In this document: piece by piece, positions 36,552 through 44,838 of the stretch
Position numbering within the stretch: the stretch's first letter is position 1
Layout of the letters: every line of letters starts with the position of its first letter
Notes under the pieces: generated by a model
What the model was told of the DNA's origin: nothing
The model's database searches: none
The model's input: the letters and a program-made list of their open reading frames with translations, nothing else
Assembly: GCA_040385525.1 (NCBI GenBank)
Contig: JAZKHE010000004.1
Span: 248,001-312,000, forward strand
Length of the DNA stretch: 64,000 nt
Direction: 5' to 3'
From: JAZKHE01 sp040385525
GTDB taxonomy: Bacteria; Bacteroidota; Bacteroidia; UBA4408
Translations under genes and position numbers: made by a program

Positions 36552-37340
36552 ATGTTTGGAATTTGTAACTTATCCGTTGTTCCTTGTCGACTAGAACCTT
36601 CTGATAGAAGCGAAATGGTAACGCAATTGCTTTTTGGCGAGAGTTTCGACATTATTGAAACAACTGAAAAATGGGCGAAAATAAAAACGCACTACGATGG
36701 TTACGAATGTTGGATTGATAAAAAACAATTTCTTATTGCTGACGAAAAACAAATAGCAACATCAAAAAACAATAAATTTTTAAGTACAGATTTATTACAA
36801 ATCATTACCAATAAAGCCACACAAACTGTTTTCCCTATTATGTTAGGCTCCACTTTGCCTTCGTTTTTAAGCAACGAATGTAAAATTGGAAATCAAACTT
36901 TTGTTTTTGATGGACCAACAGTTCCTGAAATACAAAAAAACAAATCGAAAAAATACACACGCGAAAGCATTTGCGAAACTGCAATGTTACTAGTTAACGC
37001 TCCATACCTATGGGGTGGCAGAACAGCTTTAGGAATTGACTGTTCAGGCTTTTCTCAATTAATATACAAACTTAATGGCATAATGCTTTTACGCGATGCA
37101 TACCAACAAGCACAACAAGGTACAACACTAAGTTTTATTGAAGAAGCAGAGCCAGGCGATTTAGCTTTTTTTGATAACGAAGATGGTAAAATAATTCACG
37201 TTGGCATTATGCTAAACGAGCAGCAAATTATACACGCTTCGGGTTGTGTAAGAATTGATAAACTCGATCATTTTGGAATATTTAATGAGCAAACTCAAAA
37301 ATATTCGCACCGTTTGCGAATAATTAAGAGCTTAATTTAA
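36552..37340 (+). CDS. NlpC/P60 (C40) peptidase with N-terminal SH3-like domain
   Basis: A 262-residue protein. Residues about 1-62 form a bacterial SH3-like domain (LRLEPSDRSEMVTQLLFGE type); a second SH3-like linker follows to about 130. The catalytic NlpC/P60 domain has C164 in GIDCSGFSQL, H216 in IIHVGIM and H228 in IIHASG, a full catalytic set. Such enzymes cut gamma-D-Glu-diaminopimelate bonds in peptidoglycan. No clear signal peptide is seen, which fits other Bacteroidota members that act on recycled muropeptides in the cytoplasm. The YigZ gene starts directly at the next base. Confidence 0.9.
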   Translation: MFGICNLSVVPCRLEPSDRSEMVTQLLFGESFDIIETTEKWAKIKTHYDGYECWIDKKQFLIADEKQIATSKNNKFLSTDLLQIITNKATQTVFPIMLGSTLPSFLSNECKIGNQTFVFDGPTVPEIQKNKSKKYTRESICETAMLLVNAPYLWGGRTALGIDCSGFSQLIYKLNGIMLLRDAYQQAQQGTTLSFIEEAEPGDLAFFDNEDGKIIHVGIMLNEQQIIHASGCVRIDKLDHFGIFNEQTQKYSHRLRIIKSLI

Positions 37341-37952
37341 GTGGACTCCACTTCGTTTTTTCTTGTAAAAACTAAAGCCGAAGGTCTGTTTAAAGATAAA
37401 GGCAGTAAGTTTTTTGGTTATATTTTTCCTGTAAAAACCGAAGAAGAAATTAAACAACATTTACAAGATTTAAAAAAAGAACATTTTTCTGCACGCCATT
37501 TTTGCTATGCTTACCGAATTGGAACTGTAAACCTAAAATATAGAGCTAACGATGATGGCGAACCGAGTAATTCGGCAGGAAAACCAATACTCGGACAAAT
37601 TCAATCGCATAACTTAACCAATTGTTTAATTGTAGTTGTGCGTTATTTTGGAGGCACATTATTAGGCGTAAGCGGTTTAATAAATGCCTACAAAAACGGA
37701 GCCATCGAAGCACTAAATGTAGCTCAATTAATTGAACATCAGGTAGAAAATTATTACTTGGTAAAATTTGGTTTTACACAAATTAATGATGTAATGCGCG
37801 TATTAAAAAACCACAATGCAAGAATCATAAGTCAAAACACCAATTTAGGTTACGAGTTAAACATAGCTATTTTAACAAATAAAACGGAAGAAACACTCGC
37901 TAATCTTAATAAATTACTTAACTTAGATATTGAGTTATTGTATTCTGAATGA
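37341..37952 (+). CDS. YigZ/IMPACT family protein
   Basis: A 203-residue UPF0029/IMPACT family protein. The hallmark block DDGEPSNSAGKPIL, with VVVRYFGGTLLGVSGL after it, lies in the N-terminal domain; a DUF1949-like C-terminal domain follows. The start is GTG at 37341, immediately after the stop of the peptidase gene, and the 3' end overlaps the metallopeptidase gene by 4 nt (ATGA). Family members are linked to translation regulation in eukaryotes; the bacterial role is not settled. Confidence 0.9.
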   Translation: MDSTSFFLVKTKAEGLFKDKGSKFFGYIFPVKTEEEIKQHLQDLKKEHFSARHFCYAYRIGTVNLKYRANDDGEPSNSAGKPILGQIQSHNLTNCLIVVVRYFGGTLLGVSGLINAYKNGAIEALNVAQLIEHQVENYYLVKFGFTQINDVMRVLKNHNARIISQNTNLGYELNIAILTNKTEETLANLNKLLNLDIELLYSE

Positions 37953-39763
37953 AGCTTTTAAAAGCAATTTTATTTTTTCAAATCGTATCGTTTCTATTTA
38001 TAGAGTTTGCAAGCGCACAAAAAAATGTGAGCTTCGAAAAATTTTATGCAATAGATACATTAAAAGCTAAAAGCATAAATTCTACAATTGTTTTTGATAG
38101 CAATAGAAAAAACCAAATGCTCTCTGAATTAACCAATCAATACAATAGCAATATTGATTTTGTTCTCGATACTTTAGTAAATAGTAAAACAGCATCACAT
38201 TATTTATTCAATACATTTTATAAAAAAAATAAAATATACAATTCAACGCTAAAATTAAGTGTGTCGGCCAACGGTAAAATTAATAGTTGCTATTACAATT
38301 CTTATCCTTTACCTGAAAATACTGAGTTTCCTAACTATGATAATTATACTAAAATTATTCCTGCTTTAGATTCTATTCAAAAAATTAGTGAAGAAAAAGT
38401 CTATTTTTTTGATGGACAAACAACAATTCCTGCACTAAAACTTAATGTATTAGAAAAAAACTGGAACAATTTTGAATTAGTAATTAACGAACAAAATGAA
38501 GTTTTGTATCAAAAAAATTGTAATGCTTACAACCACTCTCCTATCGATTCTTTGGTAAAAGCCTATGTTTTTTTTCCAGACCCATTAACTTCTTCTCAAA
38601 AAAATTATGGAACTCCATATAGTGATCAAAACGATATAGATGTTGCAGAACTAAACGCAGAACGTAAGTTAGTTGATATGCGTGTAACCTTTGAAAACGA
38701 TACGTTTTGGCTGTATAACGATTTTGTAAAAATTGCTGAATTCTCTATTCCCGATGTTGGACCAATTGCTGTAACAACGCTTACAACATTTAATTACACA
38801 AGAGCTCAAAACGAATTTGAAGATGTAAATGTGTATTATCATTTAAACGAATACAATAAATATTTAAAAAGTTTAGGCTTTACCGATTTAGTAAACTATC
38901 AAATTCCAGTAGATACACATGGTTTAAATGGACAGGATAATTCTATGTTTTCGCCAGCAACTAACCCTCCGCGTCTATTTTTTGGCGAGGGTGGTGTTGA
39001 TGATGCCGAAGATGCCGATGTAATTGTGCACGAATATGCACACGCTATTTCTCACAGCGCTGCACCCAATACAAACAACGGAACTGAAAGAAAAACACTA
39101 GACGAAGCCAATGGCGATTACTTTGCGGCATCTTACTCTAAAAATTTAAATAATTTTAGATGGAACAAAGTGTATTCATGGGACGGACACAACGAATATT
39201 GGAGTGGCAGATTTGCTTCAAGCAATAAAGTTTATAGCGATTTAACTTTCTTTTCTATTTATAGCCATACCGATATTTGGAGCGCTACACTCATGCAAAT
39301 AGAAAATACAATTGGTAGAAATCGTACACAAGAAATTGTGTTAGAAAGTATGCATCAATACGCATCAAACATTAGCATGGTAGATGCTGCTTGGCTACTT
39401 GTAAAAGCAGATAGTACATTAAACAATGGTGCAAATTACAATTCAATTTGTCCGATAATAAAAGGCAGGGGATTTACAAGTACTTGTCCGTTAATTGATG
39501 GAATTGATGAATTAAAAAACAATACTGATATTATATTGTTAAATACCAATGGCTTTACAAACAATGACGAATGTTTAACCATTCAATCTAAAAAAAACAG
39601 CATAAAACAAATTGAAATTATTGATGTACAAGGAACTCAATTGCTTTTAAAAAATACAAATACAAGCGCTTACAAGCTTTGCGCAGAAACATTTTCAAAA
39701 GGAATTTACATTTTAAAAATAACAACTAATCAAACCACTTACATTAAAAAAATAATAAAATAA
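37949..39763 (+). CDS. Secreted gluzincin metallopeptidase with T9SS sorting domain
   Basis: A 604-residue secreted protein with a signal peptide ending SAQ at 24. The catalytic zinc motif is HEYAH (361-365), followed about 20 residues later by LDEANGDYF (E386, D390), which fits gluzincins of the M4/M36 type. Residues 25-340 include a propeptide-like part. The C-terminal 75 residues (IEIIDVQGTQL, FSKGIYILKI, terminal YIKKIIK) are a type A T9SS sorting domain, so the enzyme should appear on the cell surface or in the medium. It overlaps YigZ by 4 nt and is followed 4 nt later by another T9SS protein. Confidence 0.85.
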   Translation: MKLLKAILFFQIVSFLFIEFASAQKNVSFEKFYAIDTLKAKSINSTIVFDSNRKNQMLSELTNQYNSNIDFVLDTLVNSKTASHYLFNTFYKKNKIYNSTLKLSVSANGKINSCYYNSYPLPENTEFPNYDNYTKIIPALDSIQKISEEKVYFFDGQTTIPALKLNVLEKNWNNFELVINEQNEVLYQKNCNAYNHSPIDSLVKAYVFFPDPLTSSQKNYGTPYSDQNDIDVAELNAERKLVDMRVTFENDTFWLYNDFVKIAEFSIPDVGPIAVTTLTTFNYTRAQNEFEDVNVYYHLNEYNKYLKSLGFTDLVNYQIPVDTHGLNGQDNSMFSPATNPPRLFFGEGGVDDAEDADVIVHEYAHAISHSAAPNTNNGTERKTLDEANGDYFAASYSKNLNNFRWNKVYSWDGHNEYWSGRFASSNKVYSDLTFFSIYSHTDIWSATLMQIENTIGRNRTQEIVLESMHQYASNISMVDAAWLLVKADSTLNNGANYNSICPIIKGRGFTSTCPLIDGIDELKNNTDIILLNTNGFTNNDECLTIQSKKNSIKQIEIIDVQGTQLLLKNTNTSAYKLCAETFSKGIYILKITTNQTTYIKKIIK

Positions 39764-39767
39764 ATTT

Positions 39768-42134
39768 ATGTTTAAAAAATTATCATTGTCCTTTTTATTC
39801 GCAGTTTACGTTCAGTTTTCATTCGCGCAATTAAATATTACACTTCAAAGTCATTTAGCTTTTCCTACTAAAAAACTATCAAATATTGGTGGTTTTAAAG
39901 ATGCATCAAACAACGAATACGCTTTAGTGGGAACTTCTACAGGTCTTAGTATTGTTGATGTTACCAATCCAACTTCGCCAACAATAAGGCAAAATGTACC
40001 AGGAGATGTTTCTGATTGGCGAGAAGTAAAAACATGGGGCAATTATGCGTATGTTACCACAGAAGGTGGCGGAGGCTTATGTATAATTGATTTATCTGTT
40101 TTACCTACTTTTCCTGCAACTTACAAATTTTGGGAACCAACAGTTTTGGGCGACCAATTAAACACAATACATGCATTGCATATTGAAAATGGTTTTGCTT
40201 ATTTGTATGGTTCTAATATTGGCGAAGGTGGAATTGTAATTGCAGATTTAACCGACCCTTGGAATCCAACTGTAGCAGGAGTTTATGACACACGTTATGT
40301 ACACGACGGATATGTGCGGAACGATACTGTTTATGCTTGCCACATTTTCGACGGATTTTTTTCTATAATTGATGTAATTAATAAAGCTACACCTGTTGAA
40401 CATGCTCAGCAAGAAACACCCAATAAATTTTCGCACAATAGTTGGTTAAGCGAAAGCTCACAATATTTATTTACTACCGACGAAGTTGATAATACCTATT
40501 TAACAGCTTACGATGTTTCGGATATTACAAACATTAGAGAAGTAGATCGCATTCAATCGCAACACCCCGGAGAGCAAGCAATAGTGCACAACACACACAT
40601 TGTAAAAAAAGTAGGTAGAGAATACGCAGTAACATCTTGGTACAAAGATGGCGTTGTAATAACGGATGTAACGCGTCCGCAAAATTTAGTTAACGTTGGT
40701 TACATTGACGAAAACCCACTATCAGGAGGCGGGTTTGATGGCATTTGGGGAGTTTATCCTTACTTGCCATCGGGTAATTTAGTTTGTTCGGATATTAATG
40801 AGGGTTTATATGTTTATGCACCAACTTATGTGCCCGCTTGTTATTTAGAAGGAAATATTACAGATAACGTTTGCGGAACTGGCGTAAATAGAGTTAAAAT
40901 AGAAATCAATGCGATAGCACTTGTTGATAGCACCAACTTTAATGGTGAATTTAAAACTGGCACAACATTACCCGGAACTTATTCTGTAAGTATTTCAAAA
41001 CCTGGTTATGTAACACAAGTTATAACTAACGTAGTATTAACAGCTACACAAGTTACTACACTTAATATACAATTAGTTGCATCAGGAACTATTGCTTTTG
41101 CAGGAAACATAGAAGATAATGATGGAAATAAAGTGGCCGGCGTACCTGTTATAATATCGAGTGCAAACAACGATTATAGCTTTACAAGCAATAGCAATGG
41201 CGATTTTAGTAAATGTGGTTTTGTTGGCGATAATTATTCGGTGCAAGCAACAAAATGGGGTTACGATATGCTTTGCTTAACAAGCTACACTATAAATAGT
41301 ACTGCACCAACACATAATTTTACTTTAGCAAAAAAATACAAAGACGATTTTACATTTAATTTAGGTTGGACAACTTCTGCTACAGCAAGCGCAGGCTTTT
41401 GGACAAGAGCAATTCCTAATGGAACATTTGATGGCGGAACACCATCAAACCCGGGTAATGATGTAGGCAACGATTGCTCTAATATGGCATTTGTTACTGG
41501 TAATACTAACTCAACTTCTATTGGTGAAGACGATGTAGATAACGGAAACGTAACACTTACTTCACCCATTTTTGATGTGTCACAATACGGCGAAGCCGAA
41601 GTTTATTACTCGCGTTGGTTTTACAATTGCTGTGGAAATGGAGGGCCTTTTAACGATTCGTTAGCAGTTAAAATTAACAACGGAACAGAAACTGTTACAT
41701 TAGAAAGAGTTACCGAAAGCGATTTAGAATTAGCAACATGGGCAGATAAATCGTTTATTTTAAAAGATTATATTACAATTACTCCTACTATGAAATTAAT
41801 TATAACGGCTTACGATGCAACACCAGGACACATTGTAGAAGCAGGTTTCGATAACTTTTTTATAAACGATAATCACCCAGAATTAGCAAGTATTAAAAAA
41901 GAAAATAAAAACAATTCATTAATTTACCCAAACCCAAGTGCGCAAAATTTTACTTTGCAAGCAGTAGAAAAAACACTAGTACAAATTGTAGATGTGCAAG
42001 GTAGAGTTAAAGAAGAATTTACAATAAATGCTAACGAACAAAAAACATTTGGTAGCAATTATGCCAAAGGAATTTATTTTGTAAAAACAATTTCGGCTAA
42101 CAATATCAACACACAAAAAGTGGTGAAGCAGTAA
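39768..42134 (+). CDS. Choice-of-anchor-B family T9SS protein
   Basis: A 788-residue secreted protein. The signal peptide ends FAQ at 21. Residues about 22-365 form a beta-propeller-like choice-of-anchor-B domain (NEYALVGTSTGLSIVDVTNP, YAYVTTEGGGGL and repeated VDV-T-P strands). Two carboxypeptidase-regulatory-like domains follow (about 370-515), then a jelly-roll-like module with CCGNGGPF (about 520-705) and a type A T9SS sorting domain (YPNPSAQNFTLQ to the end). Function unknown; probably surface binding or assembly. It is the last gene of a four-gene run, with a clear terminator downstream. Confidence 0.85.
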   Translation: MFKKLSLSFLFAVYVQFSFAQLNITLQSHLAFPTKKLSNIGGFKDASNNEYALVGTSTGLSIVDVTNPTSPTIRQNVPGDVSDWREVKTWGNYAYVTTEGGGGLCIIDLSVLPTFPATYKFWEPTVLGDQLNTIHALHIENGFAYLYGSNIGEGGIVIADLTDPWNPTVAGVYDTRYVHDGYVRNDTVYACHIFDGFFSIIDVINKATPVEHAQQETPNKFSHNSWLSESSQYLFTTDEVDNTYLTAYDVSDITNIREVDRIQSQHPGEQAIVHNTHIVKKVGREYAVTSWYKDGVVITDVTRPQNLVNVGYIDENPLSGGGFDGIWGVYPYLPSGNLVCSDINEGLYVYAPTYVPACYLEGNITDNVCGTGVNRVKIEINAIALVDSTNFNGEFKTGTTLPGTYSVSISKPGYVTQVITNVVLTATQVTTLNIQLVASGTIAFAGNIEDNDGNKVAGVPVIISSANNDYSFTSNSNGDFSKCGFVGDNYSVQATKWGYDMLCLTSYTINSTAPTHNFTLAKKYKDDFTFNLGWTTSATASAGFWTRAIPNGTFDGGTPSNPGNDVGNDCSNMAFVTGNTNSTSIGEDDVDNGNVTLTSPIFDVSQYGEAEVYYSRWFYNCCGNGGPFNDSLAVKINNGTETVTLERVTESDLELATWADKSFILKDYITITPTMKLIITAYDATPGHIVEAGFDNFFINDNHPELASIKKENKNNSLIYPNPSAQNFTLQAVEKTLVQIVDVQGRVKEEFTINANEQKTFGSNYAKGIYFVKTISANNINTQKVVKQ

Positions 42135-42157
42135 GTTTTAAAAATAATTCTATATAA

Positions 42158-42184
42158 AAACTCCGCCATGAGCGGAGTTTATTT
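42158..42184 (+). terminator. Rho-independent-type terminator
   Basis: AAACTCCGC (42158-42166), loop CATGA, GCGGAGTTT (42172-42180), followed by AT-rich sequence. It lies 24 nt after the choice-of-anchor-B gene and closes that operon. From 42185 to the methyltransferase at 42292 only AT-rich sequence without a clear feature is seen. Confidence 0.75.
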
Positions 42185-42291
42185 GCTTAGGCAAAATTAA
42201 ATTTGATACATTGCTAAAAAATACTACTTTAGTATAATAATACTTTTACTATCTCATCATTAGTTATATAAAAAAACTCTTAAATATTAAA

Positions 42292-43212
42292 ATGACTAGT
42301 AAAATAGCGAAACCATTTTTAAAATGGGCTGGTGGAAAAACTCAGTTAATTAATGAAATTGAAAGGTCTTTGCCTTTTGAAATTACTAATAATAAGTTTA
42401 CTTATGTCGAGCCTTTTGTAGGTAGCGGAGCTGTTTTGTTTTGGATGTTAAGTAAATTCCCAAACTTGGAAAAAGCAATAATAAACGACATTAATGCTGA
42501 TTTAATAAACACTTATAATGTTATTGCTGAAAAACCAAAAAAAATAATTAAGGAACTAAAACAATTACATGAAAAATATCATTTACTTAAAAATAATGAA
42601 ACTAAACAATTAGAGTATTATTTAGAAAAAAGAAAATTATATAACACAAGAAATGAAAATAAAATAATGCAAGCTGCTTTATTTATTTTTCTCAATAAAT
42701 CTTGTTTTAATGGTATCTATAGAGTTAATAGCAAAAATGAATTTAATGTACCAAAAGGAAGCTCAGTCACACCACCAATTTGTGATGAAGAAAATATACT
42801 TGCTGTGAGCCAAGCATTAAAAAAAGTTACGATTTTATCAGGTGATTATCAAAACACATTAGATCATACATCAGAAAACACTTTCTTTTATTTCGATCCT
42901 CCATATAAGCCATTAAGTAAAACCTCTAGTTTTAATTCTTATACAAAAGAAAATTTTGATGATGCAGAGCAAATACGTTTAAAAGAATTTTGTGTTAAAG
43001 TTGAACAATTAGGGCATAAATGGATGATGAGTAATTCTGATGTTAAAGGAAAAGATAATTCTGACGATTTTTTTGATGAATTATACGCTAAATTTAAAAT
43101 AGAACGTGTTCAAGCAAAAAGAAGTTTAAACGCACATGGTGATAAAAGAGGAAAACTAAGTGAATTATTAATTACAAATTATAATTATGAACAAGCTTTG
43201 CAAACTGCTTAA
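42292..43212 (+). CDS. Dam/DpnM-family adenine-N6 DNA methyltransferase
   Basis: A 306-residue alpha-class N6-adenine methyltransferase of the D12 family. The AdoMet-binding element is KPFLKWAGGKTQL (7-19) with VEPFVGSGAVLF (39-50), and the catalytic motif is DPPY (202-205) in FFYFDPPYKP. The resemblance to DpnM/EcoDam is strong; these enzymes modify adenine, often in GATC or related sites, but this family covers several specificities. The nuclease genes are convergent, ending 6 nt from its stop. It is probably one of two protective methylases of this restriction-modification system. Confidence 0.92.
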   Translation: MTSKIAKPFLKWAGGKTQLINEIERSLPFEITNNKFTYVEPFVGSGAVLFWMLSKFPNLEKAIINDINADLINTYNVIAEKPKKIIKELKQLHEKYHLLKNNETKQLEYYLEKRKLYNTRNENKIMQAALFIFLNKSCFNGIYRVNSKNEFNVPKGSSVTPPICDEENILAVSQALKKVTILSGDYQNTLDHTSENTFFYFDPPYKPLSKTSSFNSYTKENFDDAEQIRLKEFCVKVEQLGHKWMMSNSDVKGKDNSDDFFDELYAKFKIERVQAKRSLNAHGDKRGKLSELLITNYNYEQALQTA

Positions 43213-43218
43213 TCTGCA

Positions 43219-43752
43219 TTATATCTCAAGAATACCATTATAAAATTTAGCTCTTCCACTTGCATGCCAATAAGTAACATCCTGTTCAATGAAAAGCCAT
43301 TTAATTAATTTTAAAACAAGCTCTATTGGAAATCCAATTGTAAAATTAAGTGATGTCATTTCTTCATCTGTAACATTTTGACAGTTATAAATTTTATCTA
43401 TTACGTTTTTAACTTTTGCATATTCGTTTATGTTTTCTTCTTTTTTTGCTTTTAAGTCAGAGATAATAGTAACATGCTTGGGCCTTGATCGAACTTTAAC
43501 ATAAACATTTTCTGTTCTAAAATTAAAGTTTTTTGCATGTATTTCAAAATCCATTCCTTTGTTTAATGGGGCTGGTCTTTTTAAATAAATTTCAATACCA
43601 CAAGCTGTTTTTTCAACATTATAAAAATATCTTGCAGTTAATTCACCAATTCCTGTACCAGGATTTTCTTGTAAAAAAAGATTAATGATGTTTTTTCTTA
43701 TGGAAATTCTATCGTTTCCTATTGCTGTTGTGGTTAAATATGTTTCTGCCAT
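43219..43752 (-). CDS. Unknown protein, probable partner of the restriction nuclease
   Basis: About 177 residues from the ATG at 43752; a TTG at 43764 would add four residues and overlap the nuclease gene by 11 nt. I chose the ATG because it follows the upstream stop codon by one base. The sequence has a basic central block (RSRPKHVTIISDLKAKKEEN) that could bind DNA, but no domain was recognised. Its tight coupling to the PD-(D/E)XK gene and its place between the two methylases make it likely to be part of the restriction enzyme, for example a recognition subunit, or a second nuclease. Confidence 0.6.
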   Translation of the reverse strand: MAETYLTTTAIGNDRISIRKNIINLFLQENPGTGIGELTARYFYNVEKTACGIEIYLKRPAPLNKGMDFEIHAKNFNFRTENVYVKVRSRPKHVTIISDLKAKKEENINEYAKVKNVIDKIYNCQNVTDEEMTSLNFTIGFPIELVLKLIKWLFIEQDVTYWHASGRAKFYNGILEI

Positions 43753-43753
43753 T

Positions 43754-44275
43754 TTATAATCCAATCTCTTCTAATGGCAATATCTCAATGAAATATTTAC
43801 ATCCAATACTTTTAATGTATTCAAAAACATCTCTATTAGATTCCTGTTCAAACCATCTGTTTAAGACATAATAAAATTCAACATTTATACCTATGGGATT
43901 AAATAACTTTTGGTATTGTTTCTTTTTGAAATCGCAAGTCTGTAATTTTTCATCAACAGATCCCGCACCTGCTTGGTATTTCTTTTCAATTATAAAAAGT
44001 GTATCTCCCACCAATAATGCCCCATCGGGCAATAATTTTTTGCTTAATACTGTTTTATAGTTTATACCCTTAGGCTCCAACAGTTTTTTATATAGTCCGT
44101 TTTTTTCAAAATATTCAGCAACTACTAAATTGCCCTTAACGACTTCATCATTTTCATTTAACTGATAAATTGGATGTTGTCTTATTGCTTCTCTTAAATC
44201 AGTTCTTCCTTCAAATTGAAGTCCGTTTATATTAGTTCTTGCTCCTCCTCCAACCGTGTTAGGTATTTTTGCCAT
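43754..44275 (-). CDS. Type II restriction endonuclease-like PD-(D/E)XK protein
   Basis: A 173-residue protein. The predicted nuclease centre is PD (83-84), then a hydrophobic strand LFIIEKKYQ with E97 and K99, followed by a polar helix KLQTCDFKKKQYQKL. That PD...ExK pattern is the restriction-endonuclease fold core. The N-terminus GGGARTNINGLQFEGRTDL looks like a substrate-loop or dimer region. It is located with a controller-type regulator upstream (3-nt gap) and an unknown gene downstream. Its small size suggests it works with the partner protein. Recognition site unknown. Confidence 0.75.
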   Translation of the reverse strand: MAKIPNTVGGGARTNINGLQFEGRTDLREAIRQHPIYQLNENDEVVKGNLVVAEYFEKNGLYKKLLEPKGINYKTVLSKKLLPDGALLVGDTLFIIEKKYQAGAGSVDEKLQTCDFKKKQYQKLFNPIGINVEFYYVLNRWFEQESNRDVFEYIKSIGCKYFIEILPLEEIGL

Positions 44276-44278
44276 GAT

Positions 44279-44491
44279 TTAGAATTTTAATAAATCGGAG
44301 ATTGTTAACCCAAAAGAACTAGCAAAGATTTCAATATTTTTCAAAGACAAATTTCTTTCTCCTCGTTCAATCATACCAATATAGGTTCTGTGAAATCCAG
44401 TTTGGTCTGCTAATTCTTCTTGCGACCATTTATTTTGAAGTCTTAGCTCTCTAACTTTTTCACCAAACTTTTTAACTATATCTTTTTTCAC
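44279..44491 (-). CDS. XRE-family controller (C) protein of the restriction-modification system
   Basis: A 70-residue helix-turn-helix protein when read from GTG at 44491 (VKKDIVKKFGEKVRELRLQ). A longer frame from TTG at 44533 exists but would add a hydrophobic N-terminus untypical of the family and run into the opposing gene's promoter region. The HTH reads SQEELADQTGFHRTYIGMIERGERN, split as recognition helix TGFHRTYIGMIERG. C-proteins delay nuclease expression and autoregulate. The nuclease gene follows after 3 nt, matching the usual C-R order. Confidence 0.85.
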   Translation of the reverse strand: MKKDIVKKFGEKVRELRLQNKWSQEELADQTGFHRTYIGMIERGERNLSLKNIEIFASSFGLTISDLLKF

Positions 44492-44557
44492 GAAACAAAT
44501 TTGAGTAAATGAACACAAAAAGTCTACATACAATTAGTATCATTTTGAATTTTTTTG

Positions 44558-44565
44558 TACTTTTG
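44558..44565 (+). promoter_or_regulatory. Candidate -7 element for the small gene and second methylase
   Basis: TACTTTTG matches TAnnTTTG exactly and lies 24 nt before the ATG at 44590. No well-spaced TTTG -33 element is present (a TTTG at 44544-44547 is too close). If used, it makes the ATG at 44590 the real start and places the divergent controller promoter within about 100 nt, a setting where the C-protein could regulate both sides. Confidence 0.4.
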
Positions 44566-44589
44566 TTTCTAGAATCTATACATCTTAAA

Positions 44590-44838
44590 ATGAAATTTGA
44601 TACAAAAGGGAGCAAAAGCTTAAATTATAGCATCTCCAAACTAGAGCTCTACCTAAAAAATGTGTCTAGTGATGCAAAATGGCTTTATAGTGGTTTAATC
44701 GTTGAAATTGATCCAACTATTGATTATTCTAATTCGAATGTTTTAATACGTTGGACTGATATTGATGAAGAGTTTAATGATAAAATAATCATAAATTCGC
44801 TTAAACAATTTAAAACAAATTTTAGAATTATTAATTAG
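44590..44838 (+). CDS. Small protein of unknown function coupled to the DpnA-like methylase
   Basis: 82 residues from the ATG at 44590 (MKFDTKGSKSLNYSISKLELYLKNV). An upstream ATG at 44509 would give 109 residues with a hydrophobic leader, but it lies before the candidate -7 element, so I prefer the shorter form. The product looks soluble and alpha/beta mixed with many Asn/Asp residues; no family was recognised. Its stop overlaps the next start in TAGTG (44836-44840), so translation of the methylase is probably coupled. It may regulate or assist the restriction-modification system. Confidence 0.6.
   Translation: MKFDTKGSKSLNYSISKLELYLKNVSSDAKWLYSGLIVEIDPTIDYSNSNVLIRWTDIDEEFNDKIIINSLKQFKTNFRIIN

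Noticed and set aside
42185..42291. Possible attachment site left of the restriction-modification island
   Set aside because: AT-rich sequence with no repeat shared with the right edge near 46143-46200 and no integrase gene.
44492..44533. Longer start (TTG 44533) for the C-protein
   Set aside because: It would add a hydrophobic, Cys-containing leader untypical of C-proteins and needs TTG; GTG 44491 gives the normal size.
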